DNA of 64,000 nucleotides from PALSA-612 sp963791225 (GTDB lineage: Bacteria; Actinomycetota; Thermoleophilia; Gaiellales; Gaiellaceae). The translations under genes were made by a program, and so were the position numbers. Location of the stretch: NCBI GenBank assembly GCA_963791225.1, contig CAWBRV010000003.1:1054001-1118000 (forward strand). The letters are read 5' to 3'. Under the pieces are notes generated by a model that did no database searches, had not been told where the DNA came from, and worked only from the letters and a program-made list of their open reading frames with translations. Shown here in pieces: positions 1 through 8,476 of this stretch. How positions within the stretch are numbered: position 1 is the first letter of the stretch; each line of letters begins with the position of its first letter.

Positions 1-72
1 CGCTCTGCCACCCCTCCGCGGCCCGACCAGGGTTAGCGGTGGCCCGGCGCCCGGGTATCCTGAGGCTCGCTG

Positions 73-163
73 GGAGAAGTGGCCGAGTGGCTGAAGGCGG
101 CGCCCTGCTAAGGCGTTAGGTGGGGTAATCCCTGCCTCGAGGGTTCGAATCCCTCCTTCTCCG
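73..163 (+). tRNA. tRNA-Ser(GCU)
   Basis: Class II tRNA of 91 nt with a long variable arm. The acceptor strands GGAGAAG and CTTCTCC pair fully and are followed by discriminator G at 163. The anticodon loop reads CTGCTAA, giving GCT, which decodes AGC/AGU serine. The T-arm GAGGG-TTCGAAT-CCCTC is perfect. No CCA is encoded. Confidence 0.95.
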
Positions 164-203
164 CTCTTCGTCCTTGCAACAAGGTGTTGCAAGGACGGTC
201 GGA

Positions 204-497
204 TCAGTCGTGAACGCGCGCGATCAGCTCCTCGCGTTTGATCACGCGGACAGCCGTGCCGGCCATGCGGATGTCGTAGCCGGCGTCGCGCGGGTAGAGC
301 ACCTTGTCGCCCGGCTCGATCCCGTTCACGTCGGGGCCGACGGCGGTGACGATTCCCGAACGGCACGGCGTCTCGGCGCTCGCCGGGATGATCAACCCGC
401 CGCGCGTCTCCGCCTCGCCCTCGGACGGCTGGACGACGACGAAGTCGTCGAGCGGCTCGAGGCTGAGGTCGACGCGCTGGTGCGGCTGGTCGAGCAC
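204..497 (-). CDS. GroES-like co-chaperonin (cpn10 family)
   Basis: A 97-residue protein of the usual GroES length. It shows the cpn10 pattern: LEPLDDFVVV near the N-terminus (residues 13-22), a mobile-loop region around ETRGGLIIPAS (30-40), GIVTAVGPD (48-56), GDKVLYPRDAGYDI (63-76) and a final VIKREELIARV. GroES caps the GroEL chamber in the cytoplasm. The GTG at 497 gives the family length; there is no ATG nearby. It lies 20 bp downstream of the amino acid ABC transporter ATPase on the same strand, so it is probably the last gene of that operon. No groEL is in the window. Family is clear; whether it is the main GroES or a paralogue is not. Confidence 0.85.
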   Translation of the reverse strand: MLDQPHQRVDLSLEPLDDFVVVQPSEGEAETRGGLIIPASAETPCRSGIVTAVGPDVNGIEPGDKVLYPRDAGYDIRMAGTAVRVIKREELIARVHD

Positions 498-517
498 CCT
501 GGAAGCGTAGCGCCGAC

Positions 518-1264
518 TCAGAGTCTTCCTGCGTCGATGATGCGCTGCAGGAACTGGCGCGTGCGTTCCTCGCGCGGCGCGGTGAAGATCTGCTCCGGAT
601 CGCCCTGCTCGAGGATGACGCCGCCGTCGAGGAAGCAGACCCGGCTCGCGATGTCGCGGGCGAAGCCCATCTCGTGCGTGGCGATCACCATCGTCATGCC
701 GCCCTTGGCCAGCTCGCGGATGACCTCGAGCACCTCGGCGACGAGCTCCGGGTCGAGAGCGCTCGTCACCTCGTCCAGCAGGAGCAGGTCGGGCTTCATT
801 GCGAGCGCCCGAACGATCGCCGCGCGCTGCTGCTGTCCGCCCGACAGCCGGTCGGGGTACGCGTCGCGCTTGTCGGCGAGGCCGAACCGCGTGAGCAGGT
901 CGATCGCCTCGGTCTCCGCCTGTTCCTTCGGCAGGCCGAGCACCTTGCGTGGGCCGAGTGTCGCGTTGCGGAGCACGGTCATGTGCGGGAAGAGGTTGAA
1001 GGCCTGGAAGACGATGCCGATGCTGCGCCGGACGCGGTTGGCGTCGACGCCGTTCGAGGTCACGTCCTGACCCCCGACGACGATCCGGCCCGCGTCGATC
1101 GGCTCGAGCAGGTTGATGCAGCGGAGCAGCGTCGACTTCCCGGAGCCCGACGCCCCGATCAGGCAGACGACCTCGTGCTCGGCCACGCTCAGGTCGATCC
1201 CGTGCAGCACCTCCGTGGAGCCGAACGACTTGTGCAGGCCCTCGACGACGAGCGCGTCGCTCAT
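518..1264 (-). CDS. polar amino acid ABC transporter ATP-binding protein
   Basis: A 248-residue ABC ATPase of the GlnQ/HisP type that powers uptake of a polar amino acid through the adjacent permease. Walker A is GASGSGKST (about residues 37-45), the signature is LSGGQQQR, Walker B is LLLLDEVTSALD, and the switch histidine lies in IATHEMGFA. The ATG at 1264 overlaps the permease stop as ATGA, which indicates translational coupling. Length and motif order are normal for the family. The substrate cannot be read from the sequence; gene order (binding protein, permease, ATPase) suggests glutamine, histidine, arginine or a similar solute. Confidence 0.95.
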   Translation of the reverse strand: MSDALVVEGLHKSFGSTEVLHGIDLSVAEHEVVCLIGASGSGKSTLLRCINLLEPIDAGRIVVGGQDVTSNGVDANRVRRSIGIVFQAFNLFPHMTVLRNATLGPRKVLGLPKEQAETEAIDLLTRFGLADKRDAYPDRLSGGQQQRAAIVRALAMKPDLLLLDEVTSALDPELVAEVLEVIRELAKGGMTMVIATHEMGFARDIASRVCFLDGGVILEQGDPEQIFTAPREERTRQFLQRIIDAGRL

Positions 1265-2070
1265 GCGGCGACACCGGCCGTCTGCCGGTTCCGCCGATCG
1301 CGCGCGACCAGGTAGTCGGTGAACCGCGTCAGCGGAACCGTGACCAGGAGAAACAGGACGGCGGCTGCGACGGCCGGCGTGAAGTTGAAGTCCGCAGCCT
1401 GGTCGATCTGCGTCTGGTTGAACGCCTCGACGACGCCGAGGATGGCGACGAGCGCGGTGTCCTTCTGCAGCCCGATGAAGTCGTTGAGGAGCGGCGGTAT
1501 CACCCTGCGCACGGCCTGCGGCACGATCACGAACCGGAGCGACTGGAAGTGGGAGAGGCCGAGCGAGCGCGCGGCCGCGTTCTGGCTCGGGTGCACCGAC
1601 TCGATCCCGGCGCGGTAGACCTCGGACACGTACGCCGTGTAGACGAGGATCAGCGAGACGGTTCCCCAGAAGAGCGGCGAGCTCGGCACGCCCTGCAGGC
1701 CGAGGGTCGGCACGCCGAAGCCGAGCAGGTAGATGACGAGGATCGTCGGGATGCCGCGGAAGAGGTCCGCGTAGACGATTGCGAGCATGCGCATCGGGAA
1801 GAAGAGAGGGCCCTCGAGGCCGCGCACGATCGCGACTCCGAGCGCCGCGACGAGGACGACCACCTCGGCGATGCAGAAGATCTTCACGTTGATCAGGAAG
1901 GCGGAGGCGATCTCGCTGAAGGAGCTCCTGAACTCCTCGCCGTTGAAGAACGCGCTCTTCACCTCCGGCCACCCCGACGAGGTGACGACGAGCGTGACGA
2001 TGATCGCGAAGAACACGATCGTGCTCACGGTCGCGACCACGGCGTAGTGCGTGCCGCTCCCTTTGCGCAC
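1261..2070 (-). CDS. amino acid ABC transporter permease (HisM/GlnP type)
   Basis: An integral membrane permease of 269 residues with about five hydrophobic segments, the first at residues 9-30. It carries the EAA-type loop around AARSLGLSHFQSLRFVIVPQAVRRVIPPLLNDF, which contacts the ATPase. It forms the pore for the solute delivered by the binding protein encoded at 2123-2983. The start used is GTG at 2070. The frame stays open upstream for about 15 codons without ATG, GTG or TTG, so a slightly longer product from a CTG near 2112 is possible. Its stop overlaps the ATPase start by 4 bases. Confidence 0.92.
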   Translation of the reverse strand: MRKGSGTHYAVVATVSTIVFFAIIVTLVVTSSGWPEVKSAFFNGEEFRSSFSEIASAFLINVKIFCIAEVVVLVAALGVAIVRGLEGPLFFPMRMLAIVYADLFRGIPTILVIYLLGFGVPTLGLQGVPSSPLFWGTVSLILVYTAYVSEVYRAGIESVHPSQNAAARSLGLSHFQSLRFVIVPQAVRRVIPPLLNDFIGLQKDTALVAILGVVEAFNQTQIDQAADFNFTPAVAAAVLFLLVTVPLTRFTDYLVARDRRNRQTAGVAA

Positions 2071-2122
2071 CAGGCTGCCGAGAATGCGCGACCCCCGGCT
2101 GTCTGCAGGCTCGCTCAGCGCG

Positions 2123-2983
2123 CTACTTGAGGAACGGCGCGTGGGCCTTGCTCGTGATCCAGGTGTTCTCGAGCTGAGCCAGCTTGCCGCTCGCCTTCAG
2201 GGCGGCAAGCGCCTTGTTGACGCACGCGCGTAGCGGATTGCCCTTCTGGAACACGATGCCGAAGTGCTCCTCGCCGCCACGCGTCGGGAGCCGCCCAACG
2301 AGCGTCGCCTTCGAGAGTTCGACGTCGGCGAGGTAGTACGCCGTCGGGAAGTCGACGACGAGCGCGTCGACCTGCTTTGCCTTCAGGCCTGCGACCGCCG
2401 CGTCCTGGCTCGGGTACACGCTGGGCTTGCTGCTGGGCTTGATGTATCTGGTCACGTAGTCGTAGCTCGTCGTCCCGAGCGGTACCCCGATCTTCGCCCC
2501 CTTGAGGCCCGCCACCGTCGTCACGTGGGCGTACTTGTTGGACGAGAACGCCACGACCGCCTGGTTGACGTTGAAGTACCCGTTCGAGAAGTCGACTGCC
2601 TTCGCGCGGACCGGCTTGTACGACACCTGGGCGAGATAGAGGTCGAACGGCTTCTTGCCCGGCGCGTACGAGTTGACGAAGTGGACCGGCGTCCACTTGA
2701 CGTTCGCGTGGGAGAAGCCGAGTTGGCCGGCGACGGCGTAGCCGACCGCCGACTCGAAGCCCTTGCCCGAGTACGGATTCGACGCCTTGAAGCCCGTGCC
2801 CGACTTCTCCTGTCCGTCGAAGTAGGGCGGATAGGCCGGATTGTCGGTGCCGATCGTGAGCGTCCCCTTGTGCAGCAGGGGCGCGCTACAGGCGACGGCG
2901 GACGGGCGCGACGAGGCCGAGCCCGCGAGCACCGCAGTTGCGGCGAGCGCGGTGAGCAACGTCAGCGGCAGGAGCTTCCGCAT
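2123..2983 (-). CDS. extracellular amino acid-binding protein (SBP family 3-like)
   Basis: A secreted solute receptor of 286 residues and first gene of the ABC operon. A signal peptide covers about residues 1-25 (MRKLLPLTLLTALAATAVLAG), with no clear lipobox cysteine at its end. The mature part begins KGTLTIGTDNPAYPPYF, the typical start of family 3 amino acid receptors, followed by GKGFESAVGYAVAGQLGF and VDFSNGYFNVNQAVVA. The C-terminal GIVFQKGNPLRACVNKALAALKASGKLAQLENTWI matches the usual end of the fold. It should bind the substrate outside the membrane and hand it to the permease. Substrate unknown. Confidence 0.93.
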   Translation of the reverse strand: MRKLLPLTLLTALAATAVLAGSASSRPSAVACSAPLLHKGTLTIGTDNPAYPPYFDGQEKSGTGFKASNPYSGKGFESAVGYAVAGQLGFSHANVKWTPVHFVNSYAPGKKPFDLYLAQVSYKPVRAKAVDFSNGYFNVNQAVVAFSSNKYAHVTTVAGLKGAKIGVPLGTTSYDYVTRYIKPSSKPSVYPSQDAAVAGLKAKQVDALVVDFPTAYYLADVELSKATLVGRLPTRGGEEHFGIVFQKGNPLRACVNKALAALKASGKLAQLENTWITSKAHAPFLK

Positions 2984-3069
2984 CAGGCGGCGAGCCTAAC
3001 ACCTCGCGCCGATTTCGGGCCGTTCGTTCGTCTGCAAGTTGTCGGCAGGCGAAAGGAGGAATCGTTCAG

Positions 3070-3309
3070 TCAGAGACCGCGTCGAAGTCCTTCCAGCCTG
3101 GCTGACTGCGCCTTGGTTGCGGCGTGTAACGCCCGGATACGCGAGCGGGGAAGCTCCCTGACGGTGACGGCCTCACTGTCGACCATCTCGTCGTGCAGTT
3201 GTGTCCAGGGGCGGTCGGCATACAGCGGTTTGCCTCGCTGGACCTGCCCCTCGCCTGCAGTCCGGATGTGGACCTGCTCGACCGTCATATCCTCGAACTT
3301 CACGGACAT
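3070..3309 (-). CDS. hypothetical small protein
   Basis: A 79-residue cytoplasmic protein that I do not recognise. It starts with ATG at 3309 behind a good ribosome site (AGGAG about 5 bases upstream). It is hydrophilic: an acidic N-terminus (MSVKFEDMTVEQVHIRTAGEG) is followed by a basic C-terminus (IRALHAATKAQSARLEGLRRGL). There is no signal peptide, membrane segment or metal motif. It stands alone between the ABC operon and a stretch without clear genes. Confidence 0.55.
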   Translation of the reverse strand: MSVKFEDMTVEQVHIRTAGEGQVQRGKPLYADRPWTQLHDEMVDSEAVTVRELPRSRIRALHAATKAQSARLEGLRRGL

Positions 3310-3716
3310 CTTTCTCCTCGCTCACGGCTCGGCCGGAAGGCTCGCAGGGCGGCGCTCGTTCGGAGGCGTCGGCCCATGCTGAGATGTTGGTCGCAACGAG
3401 GAAGAAGAAGCTGGCGGCTCGACGGCAAATCTGATGCCGTCAGCGCGACTGGCTCGGTGTCACCTTTGTGAAAGATAGCACTATCCGGGGCGGACGGGGG
3501 CCTGGGCCGCCGCCGAGCCATGCGATGCCGGTGCTTTTGGCTCCGCATGAGTTAGAGTCCCGCCGCAAGGACTCTCGGAGGCCGTAAAACGCACCGGCCT
3601 GCGTGAGTGCAGAGCGTGAGAAGCTCGCTCTGCGCGTTGTCTGCCCATAGCCGCTGGGCGACGCGAGTTGCACCAGACCGGGGGTTCTCGGTCGACGACC
3701 GCGTTAGGAGGCTTCG
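3310..3716. other. 407-base stretch without a supported gene
   Basis: Open frames here are short, arginine- and proline-rich shadows with no ribosome site or recognisable motif. The stretch separates a minus-strand small protein from a plus-strand one and should hold promoters for both. I see no RNA gene, repeat or strong hairpin. Confidence 0.5.
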
Positions 3717-4115
3717 GTGGACGAGGGTGCGAAGGTGCTGGATCTGACGGCGGCAAAGGTCGCGTTTAGGCGTGGAGCCAGGGAGCACGCGGCGCTCGAG
3801 TTGGAACGGGAGGTGCATGGGGTTGCTGCCGGAGCGCACGGCGCCAGACGTCAACCCCAACGGCGCGCAACTGCCGAGCACACCGGGTCCGACACGGCAT
3901 GGCGGCGAGTCGAGGCGCTCGAGCAGGCGCGACGGCAATGGACGCCCCAGCCCTATCACGACGACACGCTGGAGGAGTTGGCAGCACTGAAGCTGCTGAC
4001 TTCGGCGGCACGCAGAGCCCGCACGGTGAAGGAGCGCATGGCGGCCTTCGACCAGATCAGCCGGCATATCGACGAGGTCGTGCGCGCGCTTCGAGACTGG
4101 GATCGCAACGTTTGA
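3717..4115 (+). CDS. hypothetical protein, charged helical
   Basis: A 132-residue protein starting with GTG at 3717, with AGGAGG about 7 bases upstream. It is rich in Ala, Arg and Glu and looks mostly helical (VAFRRGAREHAALELEREV; RTVKERMAAFDQISRHIDEVVRALRDWDRNV). There is no signal peptide, membrane span or catalytic motif. Family unknown. Composition fits a coiled-coil or protein-binding role, which is only inference. The good ribosome site is the main support for the gene. Confidence 0.5.
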   Translation: MDEGAKVLDLTAAKVAFRRGAREHAALELEREVHGVAAGAHGARRQPQRRATAEHTGSDTAWRRVEALEQARRQWTPQPYHDDTLEELAALKLLTSAARRARTVKERMAAFDQISRHIDEVVRALRDWDRNV

Positions 4116-4215
4116 GGGTTTCCGGGCCGTTACGCAGCAACCGCCCGAAGCAACCGCCTGTCGATTTCCGCGTTTTCGTTCGTATACCTAGTGTCCAGCG
4201 ACCTAGGAGGCACTC

Positions 4216-4581
4216 ATGCAGTACATGCTCTTGATCTACAACGACGAGAACGCGTGGGCGGGCCTTACCGAGGCCGAGCGCGGGGAGATCGTCGGCGAGT
4301 ACTTCGCCTTCACCGGCGAGATCCGCGAGAGCGGCAACTTCGTCGACGGCGCGCCGCTCCATCCGACCACGACGTCGACGGCCGTGCGGGTGCGCGACGG
4401 CGAGACGCTGGTCACCGACGGCCCCTTCGCCGAGACGAAGGAGCAGCTCGGCGGCTTCTACCTCGTCGAGGCCGCGGACGCCGACGAGGCGATCGCGATT
4501 GCCGCGAGGATTCCCGGCGCCCGCTACGGCACGATCGAGGTCCGGCCCGTCGTCGCCGTGGAGGCCGGCTCGACGATGTGA
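4216..4581 (+). CDS. YCII-related (DGPF-type) domain protein
   Basis: A 121-residue single-domain protein of the YCII/DGPF family, a ferredoxin-like fold with no settled biochemical role. It opens with MQYMLLIYNDE and carries the hallmark TDGPFAETKEQLGGFYLVEAADADEAI (about residues 67-93), then IPGARYGTIEVRPV. The ATG at 4216 follows AGGAGG by 5 bases. In other bacteria this family is often next to an ECF sigma factor gene; none is adjacent here. Confidence 0.92.
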   Translation: MQYMLLIYNDENAWAGLTEAERGEIVGEYFAFTGEIRESGNFVDGAPLHPTTTSTAVRVRDGETLVTDGPFAETKEQLGGFYLVEAADADEAIAIAARIPGARYGTIEVRPVVAVEAGSTM

Positions 4582-4593
4582 GCCTGCGGAGGA

Positions 4594-5139
4594 TCAGGCC
4601 TCGAGCTCGAAGACGAGCTCGAGGCCGTCCTCCTCGTCCCACTGCTCGCCTGTCTGGACGAACCCGAGCTTCGCGGCGATCGCGAGCGACGGGCCGTTCG
4701 ACGGGGCGATCGAGACGATGAAGCGGCGGATGCCGTGCTCGTCCTGCGCCCAGCCGATCAGCGCCGACGCGGCCTCCGTCGCGAGGCCACGCCGCCGGAA
4801 CGTCGGAAACACCTCGTAGCCGAGCTCCACCGCCTCCGGGTCGCGCTTGCCGTTGACGCCCGGCGGCCCGTGGAAGCCGGCGTGGCCGACCACGTCCCGG
4901 CCGTCGCGCAGCACGAGCGCGCGTACGAGCCACGGCTGGAGCGACGGGTCGCGCCGCATCTGCTCGAGCCGGAGCCGGAAGAAGCCTTCGTGGCCGCCGG
5001 GCCAGCCGTCTCGCAGCCCGCCGCCGATCACCCCGGCCGCTTCGTCGGAGCGGCCCGCGAGGAGCGCCTCGACGACGTCGGGCGACATCGACACGAGCTC
5101 GAGCCGGTCTGAGAAGATCGATCCGTTGGGCACGGGCAT
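4594..5139 (-). CDS. GNAT N-acetyltransferase, RimJ/RimL-like
   Basis: A 181-residue acetyltransferase predicted to move an acetyl group from acetyl-CoA to an amine. It begins with the RimL-like SDRLELVSMSPDVVEALLAG and carries the acetyl-CoA loop FPTFRRRGLATEAASALIGWA (about residues 111-131). This is followed by FIVSIAPSNGPSLAIAAKLGF, the usual second half of the GNAT core. The ATG at 5139 is clear. It is convergent with the YCII gene. Substrate unknown. Confidence 0.9.
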   Translation of the reverse strand: MPVPNGSIFSDRLELVSMSPDVVEALLAGRSDEAAGVIGGGLRDGWPGGHEGFFRLRLEQMRRDPSLQPWLVRALVLRDGRDVVGHAGFHGPPGVNGKRDPEAVELGYEVFPTFRRRGLATEAASALIGWAQDEHGIRRFIVSIAPSNGPSLAIAAKLGFVQTGEQWDEEDGLELVFELEA

Positions 5140-5162
5140 CTCGTCGCGGAAGGTACTCGAGC

Positions 5163-5906
5163 GTGTTCACGTCTGAGGATCGCGGGCGTGTGCGTGCGCG
5201 GCTGCTCGAGCTCGCCCACGAGGACGACCGGGTCACGGGTGCGGCCGTCACGGGGTCGGCCGCGGAGGGCCGCGAGGACCGCTGGTCGGACGTGGACGTC
5301 TTCCTCGGGATCGCCGAAGGCGTCGATCCGAGCGTCGTGATGGCGGACTGGACCGCGCGGCTGACGGAGGAGCTCGGGGCGGTCGACCACTGGGACCTGC
5401 CCGTCGGCCAGGCGGTCTACCGGGTTTTCCTGTTCTCGAGCTGCCTGCAGGTCGACGTCGCCTTCACGCCCGAGAGCGACTTCGGCGCCCGCGGTCCGGC
5501 GTTCCGCATCGAGTTCGGCACCCCGGTCGAGAAGGACCGGGCGGAGCCGCCCTCGATCGAGTACTACTCTGGGCTCGGCTGGCTCTACCTCCTCCACGCG
5601 CGCGTCGCGATCGAGCGGGATCGGCCGTGGCAGGCGACGAACGCGATCGACGGCCTGCGCGACCAGACGATCGCGCTCGCGTGCTTGCGCCACGGCGAGT
5701 GGCCGGATCACGCACGCGGAGCACACCGGCTACCGGACGAGGTCACCGCACCGCTCGAGGCGACGCTCGTGCGGTCGCTCGACCCGGTCGAGTTGCGTCG
5801 CGCCCTCCGGGCGGCGACCGAGGCGTTCCTGGTCGAGGTGCGCGAATCCGACCCCGAGCTCGCGACGCGCCTCGACCCGGTGCTGCGCGAGGCCGACGGC
5901 GTCTAG
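5163..5906 (+). CDS. nucleotidyltransferase-domain protein
   Basis: A 247-residue protein with the DNA polymerase beta-type nucleotidyltransferase signature GSAAEGREDRWSDVDVF (about residues 31-47), where the two aspartates bind metal. A third acidic residue lies in LQVDVAF near residue 100. The C-terminal half is helical. The layout resembles aminoglycoside 6-adenylyltransferase-like enzymes, but the substrate could be any small molecule or protein. The GTG at 5163 is 23 bp from the divergent GNAT gene. Its stop overlaps that of the next convergent gene by 3 bases. Confidence 0.78.
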   Translation: MFTSEDRGRVRARLLELAHEDDRVTGAAVTGSAAEGREDRWSDVDVFLGIAEGVDPSVVMADWTARLTEELGAVDHWDLPVGQAVYRVFLFSSCLQVDVAFTPESDFGARGPAFRIEFGTPVEKDRAEPPSIEYYSGLGWLYLLHARVAIERDRPWQATNAIDGLRDQTIALACLRHGEWPDHARGAHRLPDEVTAPLEATLVRSLDPVELRRALRAATEAFLVEVRESDPELATRLDPVLREADGV

Positions 5907-6454
5907 GTCGACTCCTCGATCGGCTTCTCCATCGACACCGCCTCGACCACGACGCCGTCCGGAAACGTCACCTCGAAGTTCTCGATCCGGCGAAAGCCGT
6001 AGGCCTCGTAGAGCGGGAGCCCGGCCAGCGTCGATCCGAGCGCGAGCTTGTGGAAGCCCTCCTCGCGCGCGGCGGTTTCGCACGCCTCCAGAATCCGGCG
6101 GCCGAGGCCGCGGCGCGTCCAGTCGGCTCGGACGAACATCGCCCGCACTCGGGCCGGCTCGGTGGAGGGGTCGAGCAGGCGATCGTCCCCGGCATCGTCG
6201 CCGCTCCCCGTATAGAGCTTGTCGCGCCTGCTCCAGCCCCCGCAGGCGACCAGTTCGCCGTCGACTTCGACCACGTAGTACGTGCCGTCCTCGAGCAGCG
6301 CGCGGTCGACGTGTGCGACGTACCGCACGGCGCTCGCCGACTGCCGCTCGTCGTAGTAGCGCGGGAAGAGGACGGCCGCCGACTCGGTCATCAACGCCTG
6401 GACGCCTGCCTCGTCGTCGATCGTGGCGATCCGGAGCAGCGGCTCCGAGGTCAC
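5903..6454 (-). CDS. GNAT N-acetyltransferase
   Basis: A 183-residue acetyltransferase starting with GTG at 6454. The acetyl-CoA binding stretch RAMFVRADWTRRGLGRRILEACETAAREEGF (about residues 103-133) has the R-G-x-G-R/K loop. LAGLPLYEAYGFRRIENFEV near residue 150 is the usual end of the fold. The N-terminal half carries VVEVDGELVACGGWSRR. It overlaps the converging nucleotidyltransferase gene at their stops. Acceptor substrate not identifiable. Confidence 0.9.
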   Translation of the reverse strand: MTSEPLLRIATIDDEAGVQALMTESAAVLFPRYYDERQSASAVRYVAHVDRALLEDGTYYVVEVDGELVACGGWSRRDKLYTGSGDDAGDDRLLDPSTEPARVRAMFVRADWTRRGLGRRILEACETAAREEGFHKLALGSTLAGLPLYEAYGFRRIENFEVTFPDGVVVEAVSMEKPIEEST

Positions 6455-6468
6455 GCCGGGACTGTAAG

Positions 6469-7377
6469 TCAGCTCGGGCGCGGACGCTCAAGGCCGAGCT
6501 TCTCGAAGCGGGGAGGCAAGCTGACCTTCCGGCGCCACATGCCTTGCATCAGGTCGCCGACCTTCGCGATCCGGGCGGGCATCGTCTGCAGCGTGAATCG
6601 CGACGGTTCGCTTCGCGCGACCTCCTCCCAGCGCATCGGCGCGGACGCGCGCGCATCGGGCGTGGGCCGGATCGAGTAGGCGCAGGCGATCGTGCGGTCG
6701 CGGGCGTTCTGGCCGTAGTCGACGAACACTCCCGTCCGGTCGGCGACCTTCCACGTCGTCGTGGCCACGTCCTCGTCGCCGATCCGCCGCACGACCTCCT
6801 GCGCGAGCGCCTTGGCAAAGTCGCGTACCTCGGGGAAGCGCAACTCCGGCTTGATCGGGGCGAGGATGTGCAGGCCGGTGGCGCCCGACGTCTTCGGGAA
6901 CGAGTGCAGCCCCAACTCGTCCATCACCTCCCTGACGACGAGCGCGATCTCGCAGACGAACTCCCACGGGTTGCCCTCGCTCGGGTCGAGGTCGATCAGC
7001 AGGTAGTCCGGCCGCTCGATGTCCGCGACGCGCGAGTGCCACGTGTGCAGCTCGATGCAGCCGAGGTTCACGATCCACGCCAGAGAGGCGGCGTCCTGGC
7101 AGACGGGGAAGTCGGCCGTGCGGCCGGAGGGGAACCTGATGTGCGTCGTCTCCAGCCAGTCCGGATGCGGAACGGGCACGCGCTTCTGGTAGAAGAACTC
7201 GCCCTCGACTCCGTTCGGGTAGCGTTTCATCTGCATCGGGCGGTTGCGCACGTGGTGGAGCACGCAGGGTGCGACGTCGAGGTAGTAGCGGATCAGGTCG
7301 CCCTTGGTCAGCTCCGGCTCGGGGAAGAAGACCTTGTCCAGGTTCGTGACCTTGACCTCGCGGCTGCCGACGCGCAC
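6469..7377 (-). CDS. LigD-type polymerase (primase-polymerase) domain protein
   Basis: A 302-residue stand-alone polymerase of the archaeo-eukaryotic primase family, as found in the polymerase part of LigD. It starts KVTNLDKVFFPE, typical of this domain, then YPNGVEGEFFYQKRVP. The catalytic LLIDLDP carries the metal-binding aspartates D129 and D131. H111 in HTWHSR and PKTSGATGLHI match family-conserved positions. Such enzymes fill gaps with nucleotides during end joining. It lies 42 bp downstream of the ligase gene in the same direction. The start is GTG at 7377. No nuclease or ligase domain is attached. Confidence 0.93.
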   Translation of the reverse strand: MRVGSREVKVTNLDKVFFPEPELTKGDLIRYYLDVAPCVLHHVRNRPMQMKRYPNGVEGEFFYQKRVPVPHPDWLETTHIRFPSGRTADFPVCQDAASLAWIVNLGCIELHTWHSRVADIERPDYLLIDLDPSEGNPWEFVCEIALVVREVMDELGLHSFPKTSGATGLHILAPIKPELRFPEVRDFAKALAQEVVRRIGDEDVATTTWKVADRTGVFVDYGQNARDRTIACAYSIRPTPDARASAPMRWEEVARSEPSRFTLQTMPARIAKVGDLMQGMWRRKVSLPPRFEKLGLERPRPS

Positions 7378-7419
7378 GCGTCCATATTCGCGGCGGGGGG
7401 CGGGTTTCCGGCGGAGATG

Positions 7420-8421
7420 CTATGAGCCCAGCAGCCCGGCGACCGTCGGGTCGTCTTTGCGCTTCGCCGGGCGCACCTGCGCCCAGGTGCACTGGCTCGC
7501 ATCCTTGTCCGGGCGGAACCGGAGCAGCCGTGTGCCGTGCCGGAACCGGTTGCCCTGCACCTTGTCGTAGCGCACCTCGACCACCAGCTCCGGTCGCAGC
7601 GCCGACTCCTCGAGGCCGCCGCTCCCCCAGCGGTTCTGCTCGAAGAAGCCTCGCTCCGGTGCACCGGCGAACAGCGGCTCGACGAGCGCGAGAATCTCGG
7701 CCTGCCGACCAGCCGCGACTGTGCACGAGCCGACATAGTCGAGGCGGCCGTCGTCCTCGTAGAGCCCGAGCAGCAGCGTCGCGAGCGCGGTCGGCTTCGC
7801 CTTCCAGCGGACGCCGACGACGACGCAGTCCGCCGTCCGGTGTTCCTTCACCTTCTGCACGGCGTCGCGCGAGCCGGGCAGGTACGGGGAGTCGACCCGC
7901 TTCGCGACCACCCCGTCGAGGCCGATCGCGTCGAGGCGGGCGAGCCATTCCCGTGCCTGCTCCGGATCGCGCGAGGCCGGCGACACGTCGAAGGGCAGCT
8001 TCTCGATGCGCGTACGCCGCTTCGAGAGCGGCTGCTGCCAGACGGGCGTTCCCTTCCAGAGCAGCACGTCGAAGCAGACGAAGCGCGCGGGCGTCTCGGC
8101 GGCGAGCTTGCGCACGCGGCTCTCGGCCGGGTGGAGGCGCATCTGCAGCAGGTCGAACTCGAGGCGTCCGGCCTGCTCGATGACGATCTCGCCGTCGAGC
8201 GCGGAGTGGGGAGGAAGGCGCTCGCCGAGGTCGCCGAGCTCCGGGAAATAGCGGAGCAGGGGTCGCCCGTTCCGGCTCCAGAGCGCGAGCTCGCCGCCGT
8301 CGTTCTCGAGCACGCCGCGAAACCCGTCCCACTTCGGCTCGTACTGCCAGATCTCGCCGAGCGGCAGTTCGGACACGAGCTGAGCTTCCATGGGTGGGAA
8401 GGGCACGTTGGGGCCGGGCAT
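7420..8421 (-). CDS. ATP-dependent DNA ligase (LigC/LigD-type)
   Basis: A 333-residue ligase that seals nicks using ATP. The adenylated lysine is K30 in YEPKWDGFRG. SALDGEIVI (motif III), FVCFDVLLWKG (motif IIIa), LDGVVAKRVDSPYLPGSR (motif IV) and VQKVKEHRTADCVVVG (motif V) follow in order. The C-terminal OB domain ends in VEVRYDKVQGNRFRHGTRLLRFRPDKD. The ATG at 8421 lies 11 codons before the conserved PPMEAQLV. It probably works with the LigD-type polymerase encoded just downstream. No ku gene was found in this window. Confidence 0.95.
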   Translation of the reverse strand: MPGPNVPFPPMEAQLVSELPLGEIWQYEPKWDGFRGVLENDGGELALWSRNGRPLLRYFPELGDLGERLPPHSALDGEIVIEQAGRLEFDLLQMRLHPAESRVRKLAAETPARFVCFDVLLWKGTPVWQQPLSKRRTRIEKLPFDVSPASRDPEQAREWLARLDAIGLDGVVAKRVDSPYLPGSRDAVQKVKEHRTADCVVVGVRWKAKPTALATLLLGLYEDDGRLDYVGSCTVAAGRQAEILALVEPLFAGAPERGFFEQNRWGSGGLEESALRPELVVEVRYDKVQGNRFRHGTRLLRFRPDKDASQCTWAQVRPAKRKDDPTVAGLLGS

Positions 8422-8476
8422 GTCCGCAAGGCTACTTTCGGCGGCGAACCACGGCGGAGCCTCTAATCTGCCGCTT

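Noticed and set aside
4216..5139. YCII protein plus an ECF sigma factor pair
   Set aside because: The expected sigma gene is absent; the next gene is a converging GNAT acetyltransferase.
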